Notes: a model not told the origin generated them from the letters alone. A stretch of DNA of 7,117 nucleotides from CAYVBN01 sp964538565 (GCA_964538565.1 CAZIGW010000327.1:1-7117), one strand, 5' to 3'. Counted from the first letter of the stretch, positions 1 to 5,896 are shown. Numbers and translations: made by a program.

Positions 1-17
1 AAAATCCGCGGCTTTCC

Positions 18-94
<77 letters not shown>

Positions 95-363
95 GATTTC
101 AAAGATCCTGGCACATCGCAATCCCATCCCGGTCCGACATGTCACGGACGGAGGGCTCGACCGTCATCCCGGGAATGCTTCGACTTGTCCCCGAGGATCG
201 CCGGCGGGCCGGCCGGGCCGCGCCCGACGTCGGACCTCGCGTTCGCGGCGCGGGGCCGTCCAGCGGCTGCTCCACGCGTCCGACGCGCCGGAGCAGGGCC
301 GGGGCCCGGCGCCATGCGGCTGCCCGGCCGTCGCCCGGGAAGCCCGCCCGGCACGTCGCAACT
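95..363. other. Intergenic stretch without a supported gene
   Basis: Very GC-rich sequence between the tRNA and the palindromic repeat. Open frames exist on both strands but give Arg/Pro/Gly/Ala-rich translations typical of shadow frames in GC-rich DNA, without a convincing ribosome binding site or recognisable motif. The stretch near 160-205 (gtcatcccgggaatgcttcg and onward) vaguely recalls degenerate intergenic repeats of rhizobia, but this is too weak to call. No RNA structure or terminator with a T-run was found. Confidence 0.5.
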
Positions 364-470
364 CCAGAGCGTTTTCGAGCGAAGCGAGTATCGGTTGGCG
401 TGAAGAAAACGCGTCAGGGCAAGAACCGAGAGCCCCGGCTTTGAGTCCATCAAAGCCGGAAAGGCTCTGG
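364..470. repeat. RIME-like palindromic intergenic repeat with two hairpins
   Basis: This 107-bp element is bounded by the inverted ends CCAGAGC (364-370) and GCTCTGG (464-470). It holds two internal hairpins. The first is GCGTTTTC (369-376) with GAAAACGC (405-412). The second is AGAGCC-CCGGCTTTGA (429-444) with TCAAAGCCGG (450-459), then a 3-nt AAA bulge and GGCTCT (463-468), with a 5-nt loop GTCCA. The body (gcgttttcgagcgaag, then a tatcggtt-type core, then gcgtgaagaaaacgcgtca) matches from memory an interspersed repeat found in many copies between genes in Rhizobiales (RIME/BIME class). The inverted repeats are directly visible; the family identity is recalled. Such elements are often wrongly annotated as short genes. 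Confidence 0.8.
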
Positions 471-499
471 TCGCGGTCGAGCTCGCGCGTCTTGCGATG

Positions 500-682
500 C
501 TAAGGGTCGGAAGCCGCCGCCGCGTTTGCGAGGACGTGTTCGAGGGCCCCCAGCACGCAAATGATGATGGTTTCGGCCGGCGTCGGCGGGCCCCCTTCGG
601 CGCGCGGTGCTTCGATCCACGCGGTGCGTTCCTGGCGCAGGGCCGTCACGAACTCGTCAACCTCGATGTCTCCCAACTTCAT
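500..682 (-). CDS. Hypothetical 60-aa acidic protein
   Basis: Not recognised. The frame stays open upstream to 985, but I chose the ATG at 682 because GGGAGG (plus-strand CCTCCC 688-693) sits 5 nt in front of it, and because the upstream residues look like random GC-rich translation. The 60-aa product starts MKLGDIEVDEFV and has an acidic N-terminal half (DIEVDEF). It then has a Gly/Pro-rich linker near residues 28-34 and a hydrophobic helix-like C-terminal part (ETIIICVLGALEHVLANAA, about 37-55). That part is too short and too interrupted for a confident membrane anchor. The gene lies alone, about 30 bases from the palindromic repeat and divergent from the 77-aa gene. Function unknown; it could still be a spurious frame. 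Confidence 0.45.
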   Translation of the reverse strand: MKLGDIEVDEFVTALRQERTAWIEAPRAEGGPPTPAETIIICVLGALEHVLANAAAASDP

Positions 683-687
683 GCGCG

Positions 688-693
688 CCTCCC
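688..693 (-). promoter_or_regulatory. Ribosome binding site for the 60-aa gene
   Basis: GGGAGG on the minus strand, 5 nt before the ATG at 682. It is the main reason for preferring this start over the in-frame ATGs at 718 and 985, neither of which has a comparable site. Confidence 0.45.
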
Positions 694-1040
694 AGCCCCC
701 GCCGGCTAAATTCGCCATCTCATACCAGAATGCGAAATATGAGCCGGAAGCAACCACGCATTTCGTTCCATCAGCAGGAATCCGCGCCCGCGGGCGTCCA
801 AATGAGAACGGCCGCGGCGCTGCGCTACCGCACGTTGCAGCCGCGCTGGATTCCCTACCGGCCGGGCATCGCACCGTCTGGCCCTTCGTCCGCCAGGCGC
901 ATCCTTCCGCGCGCCACCCGAAGGTCAGCGAGAACTCCGCGCGGCCTTGGCGCAAGGTCTCAAAATTGATGTGATCGACCTGCAATTCTTTGCCGTTGCT
1001 TGCAGATAGCAGCTAGTCTGGTCGTGGACGGGGCCGGAAC
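694..1040. other. Intergenic region between divergent small genes
   Basis: About 350 bases between the starts of the two divergent short genes. The minus-strand frame that ends in the 60-aa gene stays open through most of it, but its translation has no recognisable domain or supported start. Plus-strand frames here are Arg/Pro-rich shadows. The region should carry both promoters, but no convincing -35/-10 pair was found. The TTGAT at 966-970 lacks the second half expected of an FNR-type box. Confidence 0.4.
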
Positions 1041-1047
1041 GGGAGGT
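1041..1047 (+). promoter_or_regulatory. Ribosome binding site deciding a TTG start
   Basis: GGGAGGT lies 3 nt before the TTG at 1051. The other in-frame candidates (TTG 1000, GTG 1024, TTG 1063) have no such site at a useful distance, so this one favours translation from 1051. Confidence 0.45.
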
Positions 1048-1050
1048 CGT

Positions 1051-1284
1051 TTGCTGCAGCGGTTGGGAGATCACATCAGGAATTGTCGGGCGCGCGCCGC
1101 GGAAGCCGAAGCGCGCGCCGCCGCGACGTCCGAGCCGGACTTGCGGGGCGAATATCTCGCCCTGTCGAAACAGTGGCTGCACCTCGCGCAGAGCTACGAG
1201 TTCGCCGAAAGCCTGGAACGCTTTCTGCTCGACGCGCAAAAGGCGAAGAACGAGCAGTCGATCGAGCCGCCGCGATCGACATAG
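1051..1284 (+). CDS. Small helical hypothetical protein (77 aa)
   Basis: The product is about 77 aa from TTG 1051; the same frame is open from TTG 1000 (94 aa), and the longer start cannot be excluded. It reads as two amphipathic helices: a basic, Ala-rich one (HIRNCRARAAEAEARAAA) and one with the pattern YLALSKQWLHLAQSYEFAESLERFLLD. The second resembles, from memory, a family of 60-90 aa orphan proteins frequent in Bradyrhizobium and relatives, in which a Cys/Arg-rich helix precedes a YL-W-LA-SYEF segment. No enzymatic motif, signal peptide or membrane span is present. Convergent with the hydrolase gene, with 78 bases between the two stop codons. Function unknown; the coding call is fairly secure because of the conserved-looking helix pattern. 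Confidence 0.7.
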   Translation: MLQRLGDHIRNCRARAAEAEARAAATSEPDLRGEYLALSKQWLHLAQSYEFAESLERFLLDAQKAKNEQSIEPPRST

Positions 1285-1362
1285 CGCATCGCCGACGGTC
1301 GACTCCGCGGCCGGCGCGTTTCGCGGGCGGCGGCGTCGAGCCCGGCCGAGACAAACAAACCG

Positions 1363-1962
1363 TCAGACCGCCGTATCTGGAAGCTCGTCGGGAAATCGCT
1401 CGGCGCGTTCGCGGATTCCTTTCGACGTGCGCGGCCCGTCCACGGACTCGAGCAGTTCGTAGTAGAGGCTCTTGTAAGTCAGGAAGACGACGCCCTCATC
1501 CTCCATCCGCGCGAGCGCAGCCCCGACGTCGTGCGAGGACGAGAAGACCAGTTCCTCGACGACGTAGACCTCTAGACCCAGGCGGAGGAGGCCGAGGCAG
1601 GACTGCAGCACGCAGACATCGGTTTCGCAGCCGGCGACGATCACCTGCGGTCGCTTCAGCCGCAGCAGATGGGTCTTGATCGTCGTCTCCTTGCAGAGAT
1701 CGAAGAAATCCTTCTCGAATATCTTCGCGCGCGCGCCCAGATATCTGCTCACTTCCCTCGGCAGGTGACCTTTGACGTCGACCGGGCGCTCGAGCGTCGC
1801 CACGATCGGGATTGCGAACGCATCGAGCAGCCGCACCAGATTGGCGGTATTCGTCTTGATGCGGGCGCGCAGCCGCGGCTCCACCTGCGCCAGGAAAAAT
1901 CCCTGCATATCGACGATCGTCGCGCAGCAGCGATCCGGATCGAGGCGTCTTACCGTCCGCAT
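1363..1962 (-). CDS. Isochorismatase-family cysteine hydrolase
   Basis: The 199-aa protein has the single-domain isochorismatase-like fold pattern. Family members hydrolyse C-N or ether bonds in small molecules (nicotinamide, isochorismate, N-carbamoylsarcosine, ureidoacrylate, biuret) through an Asp-Lys-Cys triad. Here the triad is Asp18 (ATIVDMQGFF), Lys84 (FEKDFFDL) and nucleophile Cys117 (GCETDVCVLQ). The following segment SCLGLLRLGLEVYVVEELVFSSS is the usual beta-alpha unit, and length is normal. No signal peptide, so cytoplasmic. The ATG at 1962 is preceded by GAGGA (1974-1978), 11 nt away, which is rather distant. The next Met (residue 19) would remove the catalytic Asp, so 1962 is kept. 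It closely resembles YcaC-type members of unknown substrate; sequence alone does not fix the substrate. Divergent from the carbamoyltransferase gene. Confidence 0.93.
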   Translation of the reverse strand: MRTVRRLDPDRCCATIVDMQGFFLAQVEPRLRARIKTNTANLVRLLDAFAIPIVATLERPVDVKGHLPREVSRYLGARAKIFEKDFFDLCKETTIKTHLLRLKRPQVIVAGCETDVCVLQSCLGLLRLGLEVYVVEELVFSSSHDVGAALARMEDEGVVFLTYKSLYYELLESVDGPRTSKGIRERAERFPDELPDTAV

Positions 1963-2056
1963 GTCACTGCATGTCCTCGTCTCTCTGATAACGCAATATT
2001 AAGCGCGCGATCCGCCTCGCGCCACGGCGCATCGCCGCACGGTTGCCAATATCGCG

Positions 2057-2074
2057 CGATGTGATGCAACATCG
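2057..2074. promoter_or_regulatory. Possible operator: small inverted repeat in divergent promoter region
   Basis: CGATGT (2057-2062) and ACATCG (2069-2074) form a perfect 6-bp inverted repeat around GATGCA. It lies in the 156-bp gap between the hydrolase and carbamoyltransferase starts, where a shared operator could sit. A weak promoter-like pair (TTGCCA 2043-2048 and CAACAT 2067-2072, 18-bp spacing) overlaps it. A repeat this short is easily found by chance. Confidence 0.22.
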
Positions 2075-2118
2075 GGGCCGAGCGGCATGTCCTGTGAGGC
2101 CCAAACCGCGCGTGCCCG

Positions 2119-3915
2119 ATGCCGAAAGCGCACACTTACATCCTTGGCATCAACGCCTACGACCACGACGTGAGCGCCTGCCTGTTGCGCGACGGCGAGA
2201 TTGCCTGCGCGATCGAGAAGGAACGCATCACCCGCGAGAAGCATGCCGGCGGATTCTTTCAGGAGCCCGTCGACTACTGTCTTGGCGCGGAGGGCATCAC
2301 GCTCGACGACGTCGATCTGGTGGTGCGCAATTGCTACGTGCTGCCGGTCGAGGAGCTGGAACTGCGTCTGCTCTATCAGGGCGACATGCCCGATCACGAG
2401 CGCGAACAGGCGGACAAGAGCCCGCTCTACCTGCCCAGGTCGAACAAGGTGATGACCGTCTCGCATCACCTGGCGCACGCCTACAGCGCGTTCGCCGTCT
2501 GCCCGTTCGAGGAGGGCGTGGTGATGGTGGTGGACGGGGTCGGCAACTATGCCTCGGACGTCAAGGAGCCCGGCCAGCTCACCGAGGGTGTCGATCCGCT
2601 GGCGCGCGAATCCGAGAGCTACTACCGCTTCAGGGGCACGACGCTCGAGACGCTCAAGAAGGTATGGCTGGCGCCGCGCCGCGGTCTTCTGAGCGATGAA
2701 TTCTACAACATGGACGGGATCGGGGCGCTCTACAGCCGCGTCTCCAGCTACATCTTCGCCGACTGGAACAAGTGCGGCGAGGTGATGGGTCTGGCGCCCT
2801 ACGGTCGCCCCGATGCGTTCCGGCGCCTGATGGACCTGAAGAACGGCGAGCTCGAGGTGGCCGCCTGGGACGAAAGCTTCAACAAGCCGTGGACGCCGGA
2901 CGGGGCAAAGAAGTGGGAATCAAGCCCGCACATGAAGCATTGGGAGGATCTGGCCTGGCGGGTGCAGCACGACAGCGAGGAGGTTCTGCTTACGCGCGCG
3001 CGCTGGCTGCGCGAGCTGACCGGCGCGAGGAATCTCTGCCTTGCCGGGGGCGTGGCGCTGAACTGTGTGGCGAACGGCCGCCTGGTGCGCGAAGCGGGCT
3101 TCGAGAACGTCTGGATCCAGCCCGCCGCGGGAGACAACGGCATCGCGTTGGGCTGCGCCTACTACGGGCATCTCGCAGTCCAGAAAAAGCCGCGCGCCTT
3201 CGTCATGACCCGCGCCACGCTGGGGCGCGAATACTCCGACGAGGAGACGCGCCGCGTCGGTAATCCGCTGCTGGTCACGCGCAAGACGTTCAACGAGTCG
3301 GAGCCGGGAATCTGCCGCGAGAGCGCCAGGCTCCTGGCGCAAGGCCACGTCTTCGGCTGGTTTCAGGGGCGCTCGGAATTCGGCCCGCGGGCGCTCGGCA
3401 ACCGCAGCATCCTGGGCGATCCACGGCGGCCGGACATGAAGGACACGCTCAACCGCCGCGTGAAGTTCAGGCAGGCGTTCCGACCGTTCGCGCCCATCGT
3501 GCTTTACGAGAGGGCGAGGGACATCTTCGTCGGCGACGACGAGTCTCCATTCATGCTGCGGGCCAAGCAGGTACGCCCGGAATGGAAGGATCGCATCCCG
3601 GCCGTGGTGCACGTCGACGGCACCGCGCGCGTGCAGACCGTCCGGCGCGAGCAGAACGAGCGCATCTACGACCTGCTGTGCGAGTTCGAGAAGCTGACCG
3701 GCGTGCCGGTGCTGGTGAACACATCCTTCAACATCAAGGGAGAACCCATTGTCGAGACACCACAACACGCGATGAACTGTTTCATTTATACCGGCATCGA
3801 CTATCTGGTGCTGCACGATACGCTCGTGTCAAAGAACGCTTTGTACAAAATCCTCTCTCCGTTCATAAAGGTCTATTGTGAATCGATGGCGGTTTCTCGC
3901 GATGAGACAGACTGA
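2119..3915 (+). CDS. O-carbamoyltransferase, NodU/TobZ/CmcH family
   Basis: The 598-aa enzyme matches the usual family length. Relatives use carbamoyl phosphate and ATP to make carbamoyl-adenylate in a YrdC-like C-terminal domain and pass the carbamoyl group to a hydroxyl acceptor in a Kae1-like N-terminal domain. Visible motifs are: N-terminal YILGINAYDHDVSACLL (7-23); metal-binding HHLAHAYSAF with His116 and His120; VVDGVG with Asp139; GEVMGLAPYG (220-229); LAGGVALNCVANGRL (308-322); PAAGDNGIALGCAYYG with Asp339; GRSEFGPRALGNRSILGDPR (417-436); KFRQAFRPFAPIVL (449-462); TARVQTV; and LVNTSFNIKGEPIVETP (532-548). All expected catalytic regions are present. The ATG at 2119 fits the family N-terminus but has no good ribosome binding site. 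The acceptor is unknown: no nod genes, antibiotic cluster or sugar genes are nearby. The last ~25 residues form an extra tail with less typical codons. Confidence 0.96.
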   Translation: MPKAHTYILGINAYDHDVSACLLRDGEIACAIEKERITREKHAGGFFQEPVDYCLGAEGITLDDVDLVVRNCYVLPVEELELRLLYQGDMPDHEREQADKSPLYLPRSNKVMTVSHHLAHAYSAFAVCPFEEGVVMVVDGVGNYASDVKEPGQLTEGVDPLARESESYYRFRGTTLETLKKVWLAPRRGLLSDEFYNMDGIGALYSRVSSYIFADWNKCGEVMGLAPYGRPDAFRRLMDLKNGELEVAAWDESFNKPWTPDGAKKWESSPHMKHWEDLAWRVQHDSEEVLLTRARWLRELTGARNLCLAGGVALNCVANGRLVREAGFENVWIQPAAGDNGIALGCAYYGHLAVQKKPRAFVMTRATLGREYSDEETRRVGNPLLVTRKTFNESEPGICRESARLLAQGHVFGWFQGRSEFGPRALGNRSILGDPRRPDMKDTLNRRVKFRQAFRPFAPIVLYERARDIFVGDDESPFMLRAKQVRPEWKDRIPAVVHVDGTARVQTVRREQNERIYDLLCEFEKLTGVPVLVNTSFNIKGEPIVETPQHAMNCFIYTGIDYLVLHDTLVSKNALYKILSPFIKVYCESMAVSRDETD

Positions 3916-3984
3916 CAGCTTGATCGGGAACCAAAACGTCGGCTAGCAGTTAGGCGCGTGTACGCGGCTTGGCCGGGTCGTCGA

Positions 3985-4014
3985 CCGCATGCCACAATGC
4001 CCTCGCGCATGCGG
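3985..4014. repeat. Inverted repeat upstream of the Arg-rich peptide gene
   Basis: CCGCATGC (3985-3992) and GCATGCGG (4007-4014) are perfect 8-bp inverted copies with a 14-nt gap. They lie in the 157-bp space after the carbamoyltransferase stop and before the small secreted gene. No T-run follows, so a terminator is doubtful. An operator or chance palindrome is equally possible. A weak promoter-like pair (TTGGCC 3969-3974, CACAAT 3993-3998) overlaps it. Confidence 0.3.
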
Positions 4015-4072
4015 CCAGGTGTCCATCAGCGTCCCTGTCAGTGCGAGCCGCGTCCAAATAGGGGCAGATCCG

Positions 4073-4294
4073 ATGAAAAGAACGTTGATAGCCACGCTGA
4101 TGGCCCTGCTCTTCGGGCTGGTCAGCATGCCGGCGGCGCAGGCGGCTCCGGGCAGCGGCGGTTGGACCGTCGGTTCGGTGCTCAAAGCGACCTCGCCGGT
4201 TCAGACCGTCCAGTGGTGGCGCCGTCGTCGCCGTCGTCGCCGCTGCTCCGCGGTCCATACTTGGCGATCGCGCCGGCGTCTCCGCTGCTGGTAG
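4073..4294 (+). CDS. Secreted Arg/Trp-rich cationic small protein (73 aa)
   Basis: The ATG at 4073 follows an AGGGG ribosome binding site (4060-4064) by 8 nt; longer in-frame starts such as 3989 would spoil the signal peptide. Residues 1-24 are a classical signal peptide: MKR, a hydrophobic core TLIATLMALLFGLVSMP, then the AQA cleavage motif. The predicted mature peptide of about 49 residues has no acidic residue, 13 Arg, 1 Lys, 5 Trp and 2 Cys (Cys58, Cys72). It includes WW followed by eight consecutive Arg (48-57) and ends SRRRLRCW. The Arg run comes from a CGCCGTCGT-type triplet repeat. Similar tiny exported Arg/Trp/Tyr-rich proteins of unknown role occur in rhizobia, as I recall. No enzyme motif. 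A strong hairpin follows the stop, supporting a monocistronic unit. Confidence 0.75.
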   Translation: MKRTLIATLMALLFGLVSMPAAQAAPGSGGWTVGSVLKATSPVQTVQWWRRRRRRRRCSAVHTWRSRRRLRCW

Positions 4295-4317
4295 ACCCGG
4301 TCCGGCGACGACTTCGC

Positions 4318-4358
4318 GGACGGGCCGCCGACCTCCGGGCCGGCGGCCCGTTCGCTTT
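4318..4358 (+). terminator. Rho-independent-like terminator after the Arg-rich peptide gene
   Basis: A perfect 10-bp stem, CGGGCCGCCG (4321-4330) with CGGCGGCCCG (4341-4350), encloses a 10-nt loop. It can extend by A4320-T4351, a G-T wobble and G4318-C4353. The T-rich tail is short (TTCGCTTT, 4351-4358), so termination may be imperfect. It stands 24 bases after the plus-strand stop and between two convergent genes, which is where a terminator is expected. Confidence 0.65.
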
Positions 4359-4413
4359 GAAGCGCCGTTGCCACTTTCCCCGGGCCTGCGATGTCACGGG
4401 TCCGCCCCGGCGG

Positions 4414-5478
4414 TCAGCGGGAGCGACGCTGCATGGCGATGGGGCGCGTGCGGGGCCCGTGATCCCCTTCGAGGGGCAACGAGAAGCAGGCCTCGTAGGC
4501 CTCCGACAGGCGCCGGTCGTTTGCGCATCGGTCGAACACCGCGAGGTCCTTCGGGCTGCGATATTCCATATAGGTCTCGATCGCGTAGCGCGCGCCGTCG
4601 GAGAAGCTGCCGAACCGGTTGATTCTGCCCGCGAGCTCCGGCGCCACGCTGAGGATGGCCTGCCGAAACGTATCGCCTTCGATGAAGTTGTCGGGCATCT
4701 GGTCGAACGGACCGTCGAAACGATTGTTGTCGGATACGTTTCCGGCGTAGGCCCCGATCAACAGCTTCCGGGCGAGGCGCTGGTCGCGGTAGAGGGCAAA
4801 GCCGGTGCGCTCGCCGATCAGAATGCGGCCACCGCCGACCGGCGCCGGCGCGAACGTGTCGGTTGGATCGACCGTCTCGTCGAGAACGTAGTGAAACAGC
4901 TTGTGCCGCCGGTCGAAGACGAGAAAAAAGCGTACACCGGATTCGTCGAACACCGGGCCGATGAATTGTTCGGTCGGCGCAAGTGCGCCGGGCGGCGGGC
5001 GGACATCGGACAGGTCGTTGAGAACGAAAACCACGCTCTTGCCGGCGTGGCGTACCCGGTAGGCCAGGGGGCCGAGTTTCTCGACGCTCACGCCCTGCGC
5101 CGGGCCGAGCACCAGGCTTGAACCTGGCTGGTCCCTCAGCCAGGGAACCGGCTTTCTGAAATACGCAAAGGCGATCTGGCCGTGCTCGCGCAGTTGCGCG
5201 TCGATCTTGATGTTCCCGGCGTAGCCGATCCCGTGGAGATCGAACGAGAAATAGTAATGGTTCTCGGTCGGATAGACCTTGACCTGGTCGGGCAGGCGAT
5301 CGAGCACGTAGGCAAACACCGCCATGGGATCGCCGATTGCGAGCTTGCCGGTGCCGGACAGATCCTCGACATAGGCTTGGTTGGTCGAGAGCCGTGGCGC
5401 GCCATCGGACGGCGCAGCCCGCGCCGGCATTCCGATGACAACGGCCAGGATGCACAACAACGCCGGCGACGCGCGCAT
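4414..5478 (-). CDS. Exported hypothetical protein (354 aa)
   Basis: Not recognised. The ATG at 5478 follows TGAGGT closely (GAGG at 5483-5486, 4 nt away). Residues 1-22 form a signal peptide (MRAS, hydrophobic core ALLCILAVVIGMP, then ARA), so the mature protein should be periplasmic or secreted. The rest is a soluble, aromatic-rich, beta-looking chain. Segments include AVFAYVLDRLPDQVKVYPTE (53-72), HYYFSFDLHGIGYAGNIKID (74-93), VRFFLVFDRRHKLFHYVLDE (182-201) and FALYRDQRLARKLLIGAYAG (227-246). A helical end carries the only two mature cysteines, Cys318 and Cys331, which could form a disulfide. No catalytic motif, lipobox or membrane span is evident. Its stop faces the Arg-rich peptide gene with a terminator between. 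About 188 bases separate it from the four-Cys gene upstream on the same strand, so it probably has its own promoter. Confidence 0.88.
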   Translation of the reverse strand: MRASPALLCILAVVIGMPARAAPSDGAPRLSTNQAYVEDLSGTGKLAIGDPMAVFAYVLDRLPDQVKVYPTENHYYFSFDLHGIGYAGNIKIDAQLREHGQIAFAYFRKPVPWLRDQPGSSLVLGPAQGVSVEKLGPLAYRVRHAGKSVVFVLNDLSDVRPPPGALAPTEQFIGPVFDESGVRFFLVFDRRHKLFHYVLDETVDPTDTFAPAPVGGGRILIGERTGFALYRDQRLARKLLIGAYAGNVSDNNRFDGPFDQMPDNFIEGDTFRQAILSVAPELAGRINRFGSFSDGARYAIETYMEYRSPKDLAVFDRCANDRRLSEAYEACFSLPLEGDHGPRTRPIAMQRRSR

Positions 5479-5508
5479 TGGACCTCACGAGGTTGGAGAT
5501 GCCTCATC

Positions 5509-5537
5509 AGCCTACGCGGTCGAAAGGACGTTGTGAA
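5509..5537 (-). promoter_or_regulatory. Candidate sigma70-type promoter for the 354-aa gene
   Basis: On the minus strand TTCACA (5537-5532) and TAGGCT (5514-5509) are 17 bp apart and lie about 30-60 bases upstream of the ATG at 5478. The -35 matches TTGACA at 5 of 6 positions; the -10 is poor. Prediction by eye only. Confidence 0.25.
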
Positions 5538-5666
5538 TTTGCGAAGATCGGCGAACGCGCCGGCGACGAAACGCGTCTCAATCGGCCCCACCGACGCGGG
5601 CGCCGGTTATCAGGGACGGCGGCTTCGCCATGGGTATCGGTATTTGCGGCGCGAAAATGCGCGCAG
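5538..5666. other. Short intergenic segment, no gene seen
   Basis: Remainder of the 188-bp gap between the four-Cys gene and the exported-protein gene. Frames crossing it are shadows. The segment gtatcggt...gcgcgaaaatgcgcg near 5636-5663 distantly resembles the core of the palindromic repeat at 364-470 but lacks its inverted ends. No convincing terminator for the four-Cys gene was found. Confidence 0.35.
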
Positions 5667-5873
5667 TCACCATTCGATCGGCCGGGGATGCCGAGGGCGT
5701 CCGCCGTCGCGGGTGATCTGGGCCGCGCGGATGATGCAGAGGTTGCTCGGTGGCAGGCCGCAGCGATCGACCCGTTCGCAATCGCCGCAGACGAAGTCCG
5801 GCCGCGAGCCGAAGCCGGTGACGAAGCCGGCGAGCCTGGTGAAGAATTCCTGAATCGTGGTCAGCGCGCGCAT
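5667..5873 (-). CDS. Four-cysteine small protein, FNR/FixK-box controlled (68 aa)
   Basis: The ATG at 5873 is preceded by a perfect AAGGAGG (5879-5885) at 5 nt spacing; the longer frame from 5918 starts inside the FNR-type box and is rejected. The 68-aa product starts MRALTTIQEFFTRLAGFVTG, an amphipathic helix too polar for a signal peptide. It then carries four cysteines spaced C-X2-C-X5-C-X7-C (Cys29, 32, 38, 46) in CGDCERVDRCGLPPSNLC, and ends with a basic Arg/Pro tail. Four closely spaced Cys could bind Zn or an iron-sulfur cluster; neither can be settled from sequence. I believe similar CGDCER-type orphans occur in rhizobia but cannot name a family. It lies downstream of the cytochrome c peroxidase gene on the same strand, with 196 bases between, containing its own operator. 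Confidence 0.75.
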   Translation of the reverse strand: MRALTTIQEFFTRLAGFVTGFGSRPDFVCGDCERVDRCGLPPSNLCIIRAAQITRDGGRPRHPRPIEW

Positions 5874-5878
5874 GGCGT

Positions 5879-5885
5879 CCTCCTT
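5879..5885 (-). promoter_or_regulatory. Strong ribosome binding site for the four-Cys gene
   Basis: AAGGAGG, a full match to the anti-Shine-Dalgarno core, 5 nt before the ATG at 5873. It decides the start codon and supports the gene being real and well translated. Confidence 0.75.
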
Positions 5886-5890
5886 GTTGC

Positions 5891-5896
5891 AGCCTA
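5891..5896 (-). promoter_or_regulatory. Possible -10 element downstream of the FNR/FixK box
   Basis: TAGGCT on the minus strand. With a transcription start about 7 nt further on (near 5884), the operator centre would be close to -41.5, the classical position for class II activation by FNR-type regulators. The leader would be only about 10 nt but would still contain the ribosome binding site. The hexamer itself is a poor match, as expected for an activator-dependent promoter. Confidence 0.3.

Noticed and set aside
142..453. 103-aa minus-strand open frame
   Set aside because: Its beginning is a translation of the RIME-like repeat (a common misannotation) and the rest is Arg/Pro-rich shadow sequence; no ribosome binding site.
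966..979. FNR-like half site TTGAT-GTGA-TCGAC
   Set aside because: Second half does not match ATCAA. Similar partial sites at 3920-3933 and 6532-6545 also fail, and the latter lies in coding sequence.
683..985. N-terminal extension of the 60-aa minus-strand gene
   Set aside because: Frame is open, but no domain is recognisable, upstream starts lack a ribosome binding site, and a good site precedes the ATG at 682. Conservation data could reverse this.
2920..3816. 298-aa minus-strand frame
   Set aside because: Antisense shadow of the carbamoyltransferase, whose family motifs are unmistakable on the plus strand.
4208..4260. CGT/CGC triplet run as a CRISPR or tandem-repeat array
   Set aside because: It is a coding triplet repeat specifying the eight-Arg run; no spacers or repeat units of array type.
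3958..5121. 387-aa plus-strand frame
   Set aside because: Covers the Arg-rich peptide gene out of frame and is antisense to the exported-protein gene; no motifs.
4394..5488. 364-aa minus-strand frame overlapping the exported protein
   Set aside because: Arg/Pro/Ala-rich shadow in another frame; the 354-aa frame has a signal peptide and ribosome binding site.
5636..5663. Possible second, degraded copy of the RIME-like repeat
   Set aside because: Only short stretches agree (gtatcggt, a gcg-aaaa-gcg motif) and the inverted ends are missing; chance similarity is likely.
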